Assembly (NCBI GenBank): GCA_958295745.1
Contig: OY282370.1
Span: forward strand, 2,578,548-2,642,547
DNA: 64,000 bases
Direction: 5' to 3'
From: an uncultured Acidimicrobiia bacterium
Lineage (GTDB): Bacteria > Actinomycetota > Acidimicrobiia > Spongiisociales > Spongiisociaceae
Part shown: positions 48,399-56,888 of the stretch, piece after piece
How the letters are laid out: each line of letters opens with the position of its first letter
Numbering within the stretch: the first letter of the stretch is position 1
Program-made: the position numbers and the translations under genes
Notes under the pieces: model-generated
Database searches by the model: none
The model's input: the letters and a program-made list of their open reading frames with translations, nothing else
Told to the model about the DNA's origin: nothing

Positions 48399-49382
48399 AT
48401 GACCGATACCCAATCCGATCCCTTCCACCGGCTCTATGTGGAGAGCTGGGCGCCCGAATACGGCGCTTCCATGGAGGTCGACGACGGCTCGGCCGCAGCC
48501 GCCTCGGTCGATCCCGCCGTGGAGACGTCCGACTGGAGGCCCATCGAGGGCGCCCGCACGGACGCGCCCCGCGAGATGGTGTTCGTAGACGGGGTGCGGC
48601 GCATCGAGGCCCGGTTGACCCTGGACGACCCCCTCGAAGGTCCGGTCCCGGGCATCATGGGTGCGTACGGAGTGGGGGCCGTGATATGGAAGCGGGCAGC
48701 CCGCCGATCCGACTTCACCGGGTTGACGGTGGAGCGCCTGGTGGTCATGGCCAAGGGGCTGGCGGTGGATGTCCACCGTATCGGCGCCCTTCCCGTAACC
48801 GCCGAATCGGTGCCGGGTGACGACGCATCCGCTCTGGTCTCCCATCTTCAGCAACGGATGAGGGCAGCCGAGGGCGCCTTGGCCTCCGCCCTGGCCGGCC
48901 CCGGACGCCTGGTCATAGCCGACGGCCCCTTCCACGAGGTGCGCGCCCAGCCCGTTGTCGGATATGTCAAAACCCACCGGACCAGGTATCTGGACGGCGA
49001 GAGCGGCGCCCTGATCGGCCGACTCCGGGCGGGCAGCCGCACGCCGCTCTTCCTGATAGACAGCGAGCGCTATCCCCGTTACGCCTGGTATCTGCGGCTG
49101 GCCGACCTGCCCGGCCATTCCTGGACCGGGGTGGTGAGATGCGAGGTGTCCGCCGCCCTCGGCGTCGAGGCCGCCGTCCAGATGGCGGATTGGACGGCCG
49201 GGCTGTTGCCGGGGCTTTCCTCGGCGCCGCATATCGACCGCCGGGCGCCCCAGAACCTGGTGCCGATCGCCGCCCTCGAACGGGAGCTGCGCAAATGCAT
49301 GGGAGACCAGGGCCTGGCCGCCCGCGCCCTGCGGAGCGCGGTGCGTAACCGCAGGCTGGCCGGAATCGGAGGAGGAGGGTAA
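48399..49382 (+). CDS. NurA-domain nuclease
   Basis: MVFVDGVRRIEARL, LVIADGPFHE, TPLFLIDSERYPRYAWYLRL; directly upstream of HerA. Confidence 0.75.
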   Translation: MTDTQSDPFHRLYVESWAPEYGASMEVDDGSAAAASVDPAVETSDWRPIEGARTDAPREMVFVDGVRRIEARLTLDDPLEGPVPGIMGAYGVGAVIWKRAARRSDFTGLTVERLVVMAKGLAVDVHRIGALPVTAESVPGDDASALVSHLQQRMRAAEGALASALAGPGRLVIADGPFHEVRAQPVVGYVKTHRTRYLDGESGALIGRLRAGSRTPLFLIDSERYPRYAWYLRLADLPGHSWTGVVRCEVSAALGVEAAVQMADWTAGLLPGLSSAPHIDRRAPQNLVPIAALERELRKCMGDQGLAARALRSAVRNRRLAGIGGGG

Positions 49383-49385
49383 GGC

Positions 49386-51128
49386 ATGTCCGAACCGATG
49401 GAACGGCGAGGGATCCCTGTAGGAAGGGTGATCGCATCCCAGCACGCCAACACCCAGGAGTTCCGGGTGGTGCTCAACGACGACAGCTACCTCCAGCTCG
49501 ACGACCTGGTGATGCTGGAGACCGAAGTGCCGGGCGCCGGGACGGTCCGCACCTATGGAGTGGTCACCGAATCCGAGGGCATCTACGAGGGGGCGCAATA
49601 CGAATCCGACACCTTCCGCATCACCGAGGAAGGCATCCTGCCCGCCGCCAAGATAAGGTCGGCCAGGGTGTCTGTGACCAGGGTCGACCCCGAGCTCTGG
49701 GTGGCGCCCGACCCCGGCGTCGAGGTCTACCGGGCCGCCGGGGAACAGCGCGACAAGGCCCTCTACAAGGACGAGATGGGACGGCCCCTCCCGGTGGGGG
49801 TAGGCCGTGACCAGGAACCGGTCTACGCCGACTTGGACTTCTTCGACGGGCGCAAGGGCGGCCACATGTCCATCTCCGGCATATCGGGGGTGGCCACCAA
49901 GACCTCCTACGCCCTCTTCTTCCTCCGCATGCTCACCGCCCATCCCGAGATCCTGGGGGAGGGCGCCGCCAACCTCCGGGTGCTGGTTTTCAACGTGAAA
50001 GGCGAGGACCTGCTGTGGCTCGACAAGCCCAACCGGTATCTCGACCAGGAAGCGGTCGATGTGTGGCATAGGCTGGGCGTGGAACCGGCGCCGTTCAAGT
50101 CGGTCCGTTTCTGGGCCCCTCCCCGCCGCCGTTCGGGTGACGTGATCCTTCCCGATACGGGGGGCCGCCTCGAGGGGGTGGACGCCTTCGCCTGGACCCC
50201 GCGGGAGTTCATCGACGAGGGCCTGCTCGCATTCCTGTTCACGGACGCCTCCGACCACCGCAACCAGATCGGCTTCGTCGAGGAACGGGTGCGGGCCCAG
50301 CTGCGCAGATGGGCGGTGGACGTCGCGGGCGAGCCGGGGGCCGTGGTGCTGAGGGCGCCGCCGCCCGGCGGGCACAAGGGGGCTCCGCAAGCGGTCCCGG
50401 AACGGGGGGAGCCGGTGATCCGCAGCCTTTCCGACCTGGTGGAGGCCCTGGACGAATACCTCGACCCACCCGACGGGTCGGAACCCGACCTGGCCTGGTC
50501 GGGCCGCACCCAGACGGGAACCATCGCCGCCTTCATGCGCCGCCTCCACGCCGCCTCTCACCGGCTCGGCCATCTAATACAGGCGGGGGAGAGCCGCCGG
50601 GTCGACCGGACCGCCGCGCAGGTCACGGTGGTCTCCATCCAATCGCTGCACGACCTGGGCCAGCGGTTCGTGGTGGGGGCGCTCCTGGAGGAGACCTTCC
50701 GGGAGAAGGAACAGACCGGACGGCGCCTCCCCCTGTCGGTGATCGTGCTCGACGAGCTCAACAAGTACGCCCCGCGGGAGGGGCGCAGCCCCCTCAAGGA
50801 GATGCTGATCGACATCGCCCAGCGGGGGCGTTCGCTCGGCGTGCTCCTGGTCGGCGCCCAGCAGACCGCCTCGCGGGTGGCGCCCGAGGTGCTGGAGAAC
50901 GCCGCCCTGCGGGTGGCCGGACGGCTCGACGCGGCCGAGGCCGAACGTTCCGAATACGGATGGATGCTCCCGTCGACCAAGGCCCGGGCCCGGCTTCTGA
51001 AGCCCGGCACGATGGTTCTGTCCCAGCCTGCCATCCCGGTCCCCTTGGTGCTCACCTTCCCCTTCCCCGCCTGGGCCACCCGCCAGGAGGAGGCAGCGGT
51101 GCAGGACGATCCGTTCCAGGGACTCTGA
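49386..51128 (+). CDS. HerA-like ATPase (FtsK/HerA, DUF87)
   Basis: HAS-barrel-like N-terminus, variant P-loop SISGISGVATKTSYALFFLR, LSVIVLDELNKYAPREG, RGRSLGVLLVGAQQTASRVAPEVLENA. Confidence 0.85.
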   Translation: MSEPMERRGIPVGRVIASQHANTQEFRVVLNDDSYLQLDDLVMLETEVPGAGTVRTYGVVTESEGIYEGAQYESDTFRITEEGILPAAKIRSARVSVTRVDPELWVAPDPGVEVYRAAGEQRDKALYKDEMGRPLPVGVGRDQEPVYADLDFFDGRKGGHMSISGISGVATKTSYALFFLRMLTAHPEILGEGAANLRVLVFNVKGEDLLWLDKPNRYLDQEAVDVWHRLGVEPAPFKSVRFWAPPRRRSGDVILPDTGGRLEGVDAFAWTPREFIDEGLLAFLFTDASDHRNQIGFVEERVRAQLRRWAVDVAGEPGAVVLRAPPPGGHKGAPQAVPERGEPVIRSLSDLVEALDEYLDPPDGSEPDLAWSGRTQTGTIAAFMRRLHAASHRLGHLIQAGESRRVDRTAAQVTVVSIQSLHDLGQRFVVGALLEETFREKEQTGRRLPLSVIVLDELNKYAPREGRSPLKEMLIDIAQRGRSLGVLLVGAQQTASRVAPEVLENAALRVAGRLDAAEAERSEYGWMLPSTKARARLLKPGTMVLSQPAIPVPLVLTFPFPAWATRQEEAAVQDDPFQGL

Positions 51129-51129
51129 A

Positions 51130-52302
51130 GTGCGGATCCTCCACACCTCCGACTGGCACATCGGCAAGAAGATCGGACGCTTCGACCGCACCGACGAATA
51201 CCGCCGTGTCATCGACGAGGTGGCCGGGATCGCCGAGCGGGAGAAGGTCGACCTGGTGGTCCACAGCGGCGACGTGTTCGACCGCCCCTTCCCCCCGATG
51301 GCCTCCCTCGCCCTGGGCCTGGAAAGCCTCGTGCGGCTGACCGACGGGGGCAGTAGGCCCGTGGCGGCCATCGCCGGCAACCACGACTCGCCGGAGCTGT
51401 TCGACCTGCTGGCCGGGTTCCTGGCCGACCGCAACGTCCATCTGGTCGGGGAGATCAAGGCCCCGGACCAGGGCGGGGTGCTCGACCTGGAGACGCCGGG
51501 CGGGCGGGCTGTGGTCTCCTGCTTCCCCTTCCTGCGGGAGGGGCGCACCTTCAACGTGTGGACTCCGCCCGGCGAGCAATACAAGGAGTACGCCGACCGC
51601 CTGCGCCGCATCTCCGAGGCCTACGCCCAGGCCGCCATGAAGAAGGCGGGCAACGATGCGGTGACCGTGCTGGCGGCCCATTTCCTGGTTGGCGGCGCCA
51701 GGGTGCACGGCCACGGCGGCGCGCCCAGGGGGGAGCGCGCCCTCCACATGGGCGAGGTCTACGCCGCCTCCCCGCAGGCCGTTCCGGTCGGGCCCCAGTA
51801 CGTGGCGCTCGGCCACATCCACGCCCCCCAGCGGGTGCCGGGGGCCTTGGTACCGGCCGAGTACGCCGGGTCTCTCCTGGAGCTCGACTTCGGCGAGGCG
51901 AAGGAGAAGAAACGGGTGGTCGTGATCGATGTCGAGCCCGGCCTCCCCGCCGAGGTCCGATCGATACCCATCAGAGGCGGTCGCCCGCTCCTGCGGCCCG
52001 AAGGGACGTGGGAGGAGATCGAAGCCGTGGAAGGCGTCGACGAGGCCTATCTGGATCTCACGGTGCGCACCGAAGGTCCCGACCCGGGTCTGGCCGACCG
52101 GGCCAGGGAACGGTTCCCGTATCTGGTCAAGGTGAGGGCCGAGTACCCGCGGGCTGAACAGGAGAGGAGGTCCCGGGAGGGGCGCACCATCGTGGATCTA
52201 TACGGCGACTACTACCTGCGCACCGAAGGGGTCGAACCGCCCGAAGGCCTGGTGCGGACGCTGCGGGAGCTGATGGAGGAGCAGACCGGTGCGCCCGCTT
52301 GA
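51130..52302 (+). CDS. Mre11/SbcD-like exonuclease
   Basis: MRILHTSDWHIGKKIGRFDRTDEYRRVIDEV...VHSGDVFD, IAGNHDSPE, LGHIHAPQ. Confidence 0.93.
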   Translation: MRILHTSDWHIGKKIGRFDRTDEYRRVIDEVAGIAEREKVDLVVHSGDVFDRPFPPMASLALGLESLVRLTDGGSRPVAAIAGNHDSPELFDLLAGFLADRNVHLVGEIKAPDQGGVLDLETPGGRAVVSCFPFLREGRTFNVWTPPGEQYKEYADRLRRISEAYAQAAMKKAGNDAVTVLAAHFLVGGARVHGHGGAPRGERALHMGEVYAASPQAVPVGPQYVALGHIHAPQRVPGALVPAEYAGSLLELDFGEAKEKKRVVVIDVEPGLPAEVRSIPIRGGRPLLRPEGTWEEIEAVEGVDEAYLDLTVRTEGPDPGLADRARERFPYLVKVRAEYPRAEQERRSREGRTIVDLYGDYYLRTEGVEPPEGLVRTLRELMEEQTGAPA

Positions 52303-55300
52303 GCTCCGGCTGAGGAACTTCCGCTCCTTCTACGGGGAGGGCCACACCTTCGATTTTCGCGATCGGCGGCTGATCGGGATCGTGGGGCCGATCGGATCCG
52401 GCAAGAGCACCCTCCTCGACGCGGTCGCCTTCGCCCTCTACGGGCGCACCCCCCGCATCGGCCTGGCCACCAAGTCGCTCATCCACCAGCGGGCCGGCAA
52501 CGGCGCGGTGTCCCTGCGGTTCGATGTGGAAGGGGAGGTGTGGGAGGCGGTCCGCAACCTGCGGCGCAAAGGGGCCAGCCAGCACGCTCTGTACCGGTTG
52601 CCGGACGATGTTTCCGACTTTGATCCGGCCAAGGATGCGGTCGAGAAGATACTGCTCGAACGGGATGTCAACGCCCGGATCGAAGATCTGCTCGGCCTCG
52701 ACTACCAGGGGTTCGGCCGGTCGGTCCTGCTGGCCCAGGGCCAATTCGCCGATTTCCTGAACGCCAAGCCGGCGGAGCGTGACAAGGTGCTCAAGGGGGT
52801 GTTCGGCTACGAGCGCATAGACGAGGTGCGGGAGCTTGCCAAGCGGAAGGCCGGACGGGCCCGGCACGAGATCGAAAAACTGGACATCCGACTCGAAAAT
52901 GCCCGGAAAGTCCGGGAGAGGCTGGCCGAATTGCGGAAAGATCTGGCTGAGGCGGTTGTCCGCTTCGAGAATCTGGAAGCCGCCCGCCCCGCCATCGAGG
53001 AGCTGGCCGGACGCATCAGCGCCGCCGAGGAGAGCCGGAAGAAGGCGCAAACCCGTTTGAAGGAGCTGCGCGGCCAGGCCGGGAAGTTGCCCGACCAGGA
53101 CGCCGGCAACCGCGATATCGCTTCGGCCGGCCAGGCCAAGGGCCGGCTGGCGGCGGCGGAGAAGCAACTGGAGGAGGCAGAGGACCGGCTGGCAGAGGCC
53201 GAGGCGGCGGTTGCTTCCGAGGAGTTCCAGCAGCGGGAGAGCGGTTGGAGGCAGGCTTCCGATCTGGCCGCCCGGCTGGAAGGCCGGATGGAGGCCGCCG
53301 ACCGGGCTTCGAAGGAGACGGACAGGGCAGCCGAAGCAGTGGACAAAGGCGAACAGGCGGTCGAGGAAGCCGGTTCGGCGGTGGAGGCCGCCCGTTCGGA
53401 GCTCGACGCCGCCGAGACGGACGCGCGGCAGGCCGAGTCCGCTCTGCGGTTGGCCGAGGGGCGGCTGCAGGAAGCCCTCCAAGCCGCCGACCTGGCCGCC
53501 CGGCTGGAGGATCGCGTGAAGGCGTCAGGCCAAGCGTCAGAGGCGGCGGCCCGGGCGGCCCGCGATGTCGAAGAGAGCGAACGGCTGGTGGAGGTAAACC
53601 GTTCGGCGGTGGAGGCTGCCCGTTCGGGGCTCGACGCCGCCGAGACGGACGCGCGGCAGGCCGAGTCCGCTCTGCGGTTGGCCGAGGGGCGGCTGCAGGA
53701 AGCCCGCCATGCGGACATGGCCGGCTCGTTGCGCGACCGTCTGGCCGTCGGTGATGCTTGCCCGGTCTGTGAGCAGCCTGTCCACGAAGTTCCGCAAAGG
53801 ACCGACCGCCACACCGACACCGACACCGCCCGGGTTGCGGTGGAGGGGGCTCGTTCCGGGTATGAGGCGGCGGGTGAGGGGTTGTTGGCGGCGAAGGGTC
53901 GGTTGGAGGGGGCTAGGGCGGCTTTTGTGGCTTCTTCTGGTGGGCTTGAGGGGGCTCGGGGTCGGTTGTCCGATGCTCGGTTGTATGAGAGGGAGCAGCA
54001 GGGGCGGTTGGATATTCTTCGGGGGGAGATACGGGGTTTGTTGGGGGAGGGCGATCCGGCGGAGCATCTGACGGTAGAGCGGGCCGCCTGCGGCGCCGAC
54101 ACCGCTCGGGTTGCGGTGGAGGGGGCTCGTTCCGGGTATGAGGCGGCGGGTGAGGGGTTGTTGGCGGCGAAGGGTCGGTTGGAGGGGGCTAGGGCGGCTT
54201 TTGTGGCTTCTTCTGGTGGGCTTGAGGGGGCTCGGGGTCGGTTGTCCGATGCTCGGTTGTATGAGAGGGAGCAGCAGGGGCGGTTGGATATTCTTCGGGG
54301 GGAGATACGGGGTTTGTTGGGGGAGGGCGATCCGGCGGAGCGGCTGGCGGCTGAGCGGGCCGTCCTGGACGTGTCCCACCGCAAGGTGGAGGAGGCGCGC
54401 AAGCTTCGGGAAGGGGCGCTCAAGGCGCGCGGACGGGCTGTGGGGGAGGAGCAGAAGGCCCAGCGCAGGCTGTCGGATCTGAGGACCCGGATTGGCGCAC
54501 TTGCCGCAAGCCTCCAAACCGGTCTGGAGGTTCCCGACGACGATCCCGAAGCGGTCCGGTCGGCGCTGGCCGCCCTGCACACCGAATGGAAGCGGGTGTC
54601 GTCCGACTTGGAGCGGGCGATGGGGGAGCACCGGGCCAGGATCGAGACGGACGCCGAGCGCATGGAGGAGCTGCGGGCCGAACACCATGTGGCCGGTTCG
54701 ATCGAGGAGGCCTTGGCCGCGGTCGGGGCTACCCGGGATCATCTGGAGAAAGGTATCGAGCTGGCAGAGAAGCAGCTGGCGGGGGTGGAAGACCTGAAGG
54801 CGGAGCGCCGCCGGCGGAAGGATCAGGAACGCCTGAACGGGAGGTTGGCCTCCGACCTGACCAACGCCAAGTTCATCCGCTTTCTGCTCGACGAGGAGCG
54901 GGCGAGGCTGGCCGGGCTGGGTTCCGAACACTTCGAGCGGCTTTCCTCGGGCCGTTACCGCTTCACCGAGGACGGGGAGTTTCATGTGGTGGACCTCAAC
55001 GCCGCCGAGGCGATCCGCCGGGCCGACAGCCTGTCGGGCGGCGAGACTTTCCTGGCGTCGCTGGGTCTGGCGCTCGGCCTAGCCGAGATGGTAGGCAGGA
55101 GGGGAGGCCGCCTCGACGCTTTCTTCCTCGACGAGGGGTTCGGCGCCCTCGACCCCGAGCACCTGGACCTGGCCATGGAAGGCATAGAATCCCTGGTGGC
55201 AGACCGGGAACAGCGCCTAGTGGTGGTGGTGTCCCACGTCCCCGAGGTGCGCCGCCGCGTCGAGGACCTGATCGAGCTCGGCAACGAAGCCGCCACCGGC

Positions 55301-55333
55301 GATTCGAAGGTGATGTCCGGCGGGGCGCGGTAG
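52289..55333 (+). CDS. Rad50/SbcC-like ATPase with CxxC zinc hook
   Basis: IVGPIGSGKSTLLDAVAFALYGRTPR, hook GDACPVCEQPVH, C-terminal DSLSGGETFLASLGLALGLAEMV / DAFFLDEGFGALD. Confidence 0.93.
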   Translation: MRPLELRLRNFRSFYGEGHTFDFRDRRLIGIVGPIGSGKSTLLDAVAFALYGRTPRIGLATKSLIHQRAGNGAVSLRFDVEGEVWEAVRNLRRKGASQHALYRLPDDVSDFDPAKDAVEKILLERDVNARIEDLLGLDYQGFGRSVLLAQGQFADFLNAKPAERDKVLKGVFGYERIDEVRELAKRKAGRARHEIEKLDIRLENARKVRERLAELRKDLAEAVVRFENLEAARPAIEELAGRISAAEESRKKAQTRLKELRGQAGKLPDQDAGNRDIASAGQAKGRLAAAEKQLEEAEDRLAEAEAAVASEEFQQRESGWRQASDLAARLEGRMEAADRASKETDRAAEAVDKGEQAVEEAGSAVEAARSELDAAETDARQAESALRLAEGRLQEALQAADLAARLEDRVKASGQASEAAARAARDVEESERLVEVNRSAVEAARSGLDAAETDARQAESALRLAEGRLQEARHADMAGSLRDRLAVGDACPVCEQPVHEVPQRTDRHTDTDTARVAVEGARSGYEAAGEGLLAAKGRLEGARAAFVASSGGLEGARGRLSDARLYEREQQGRLDILRGEIRGLLGEGDPAEHLTVERAACGADTARVAVEGARSGYEAAGEGLLAAKGRLEGARAAFVASSGGLEGARGRLSDARLYEREQQGRLDILRGEIRGLLGEGDPAERLAAERAVLDVSHRKVEEARKLREGALKARGRAVGEEQKAQRRLSDLRTRIGALAASLQTGLEVPDDDPEAVRSALAALHTEWKRVSSDLERAMGEHRARIETDAERMEELRAEHHVAGSIEEALAAVGATRDHLEKGIELAEKQLAGVEDLKAERRRRKDQERLNGRLASDLTNAKFIRFLLDEERARLAGLGSEHFERLSSGRYRFTEDGEFHVVDLNAAEAIRRADSLSGGETFLASLGLALGLAEMVGRRGGRLDAFFLDEGFGALDPEHLDLAMEGIESLVADREQRLVVVVSHVPEVRRRVEDLIELGNEAATGDSKVMSGGAR
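53260..53712 (+). repeat. In-frame tandem repeat (228-bp, 76-codon period) in rad50, N-terminal to the zinc hook
   Basis: 53373-53477 and 53601-53705 nearly identical (offset 228); surrounding unit imperfectly repeated. Confidence 0.9.
53820..54360 (+). repeat. In-frame tandem repeat (276-bp, 92-codon period) in rad50, C-terminal to the zinc hook
   Basis: 53831-54065 and 54107-54341 identical by eye. Confidence 0.95.
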
Positions 55334-55755
55334 TCATCCGCAACCTCGAAGATGGGAAGATGGGCTGAACCGGTTGGCTTACTGTTGAAACGGTTCACCG
55401 GTTTCGAGGTCGTAGCCGTCCAGATAGTCCTCGATGTTGCGGACGTACCCCCGGATCTGTACCACGTCGGGTTCATCGGAGGGGAACCGGTCGGCGGTGT
55501 ATGAAGCCACCCGGCATGCTGCCTGCGCCAGATCGAACAACACCGCAGAAGACCTCGAGCCCTTGCCCTGTCCGGTGGTGGACGGCCTCGGTGCGCCACG
55601 GTGTGATCGCATCGGCGCCGAGTGGTTCCAACAGAGGAGGGACGGCACTATGGCGGGCGATGCGCCCCTCGAGCGACGTAATCACCCGGGTGGTGCGCAT
55701 TCTCCACTCCACCCGGTCGGTCACGTTCACATCCACCGGGAACTCCACCACCCTC

Positions 55756-56119
55756 TTCTCGGTATGAGCCGTCCCGCCCGGCCTTCAACGACTCCGCCAC
55801 CTGGCGACGACGGGGGGCCGGCGGGCGAGTCTAAGGCCCGTTGCCGGTGCCGCGGTAAAGAATATTGCCAGGAACAAGGGCCTTGGTATTGTCATAGATA
55901 TGGTGTATAGTGATAGTTACCGAAGCACAAACATCACTGCCGGTTTCTAGAGAGCGCCGTGATCATAATCGGGATCTCACTTCGGTTCATCCCTTTGGAC
56001 CGAGGCCCGGCCTACGCGCCGGCACCGAGATAACGATCTGAGTGGCGGAGGTGGGGGCTGGGCCCAGAGGGACGGCGGCGGGAGGCGGCCATTTTTCGCG
56101 TTCTCGGCGGTTCTCGAAT
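55756..56119. repeat. Dispersed repeat A-B, uninterrupted copy
   Basis: A (ttctcggtatgagccgtcc...gagataacgatctg) matches 60741-61085; B (cggaggtgggggctgggcccag...ttctcgaat) matches 62392-62466. Confidence 0.85.
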
Positions 56120-56312
56120 TCAGCTCGCAATGTTTCTCCCAGCGTTTCGTGTAGTCCAAGTCGTCGTAGGCGGCCATCAGGTCGATGTCGCTGCGCTCGT
56201 TGGCTTCGTCGCGGGCCACCGAACCGAACAGCACCACCCGGCCCACCCCGGCCTCGGCCAACGCCGCAGCCGCCCGCTCCGCGTCAGCCCGCACCGGTAC
56301 AGCGGCCGTCAT
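56118..56312 (-). pseudogene. Truncated MNT-type nucleotidyltransferase domain
   Basis: RVVLFGSVARDEANERSDIDLMAAYDDLDYTKRWEKHCELNS, then the frame runs into repeat B. Confidence 0.7.
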
Positions 56313-56553
56313 CGTTGCCGTAGATCCTCTCTTTCATCGGCCATGACGGGACGTTGCCCGTCGCCGAAGTTCCAGATAGGTGCATGCTGCCACCCAAAAT
56401 ATCGGGCGGAGGTGTTCGATGCTAACGTCATTCTTGTTTCTATTTACCGGATAAAAGAAACCAACCTGTATAGTTGATTCGGCAGCATAAAACTATATCT
56501 TCAATTTGCTTCTCTTCTCTAGTGTATAGGCGTTCCGTCTGTTGAAGAGATCG

Positions 56554-56844
56554 TCAGATTGGAGTGAGCATACGGGCGTCTACCTTGGTGATGTAGTCCA
56601 TAGGGTCGAAGGACATCTCGTCGCGGCGGGGGTCGGCGTAGTAGCGTTCGGCGGCTTCCTCGAAGGTTCCCTCCCCGTCGTAGCGGGCGATCCACACGTA
56701 CTGGTAGGTCTCTTCCACCAGCCAGGGGCCTTCCCTACGGAAGCCGTGGTCCAGGCGTATCGGCAGGAGCTCCTCATCCACCTTGGCGGCGAACTCCTCC
56801 AACGTGCCGGGCTTCAGGTCATAGATGCGAAGTTGAGCAGTCAT
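56554..56844 (-). CDS. NIPSNAP-like family protein
   Basis: MTAQLRIYDLKPGTLEEFAAKVDEELLPIRLDHGFRREGPWLVEETYQYVWIARYDG. Confidence 0.7.
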   Translation of the reverse strand: MTAQLRIYDLKPGTLEEFAAKVDEELLPIRLDHGFRREGPWLVEETYQYVWIARYDGEGTFEEAAERYYADPRRDEMSFDPMDYITKVDARMLTPI

Positions 56845-56888
56845 GACCCTCATGATACACGGCTCCCTCGGCTTCGCTGCCTGGGTGT

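Noticed and set aside
48030-50573. 847-aa minus-strand ORF
   Set aside because: Shadow frame across the dehydrogenase, nurA and herA genes on the other strand.
53820-54360. Rad50 tandem repeat considered as CRISPR-like
   Set aside because: Unit is 276 bp, only two copies, in frame and coding; not spacer-repeat organisation.
52807-54663. 618-aa Ser/Arg/Ala-rich minus-strand ORF with internal repeats
   Set aside because: Antisense of rad50; its repeats only mirror the rad50 duplication.
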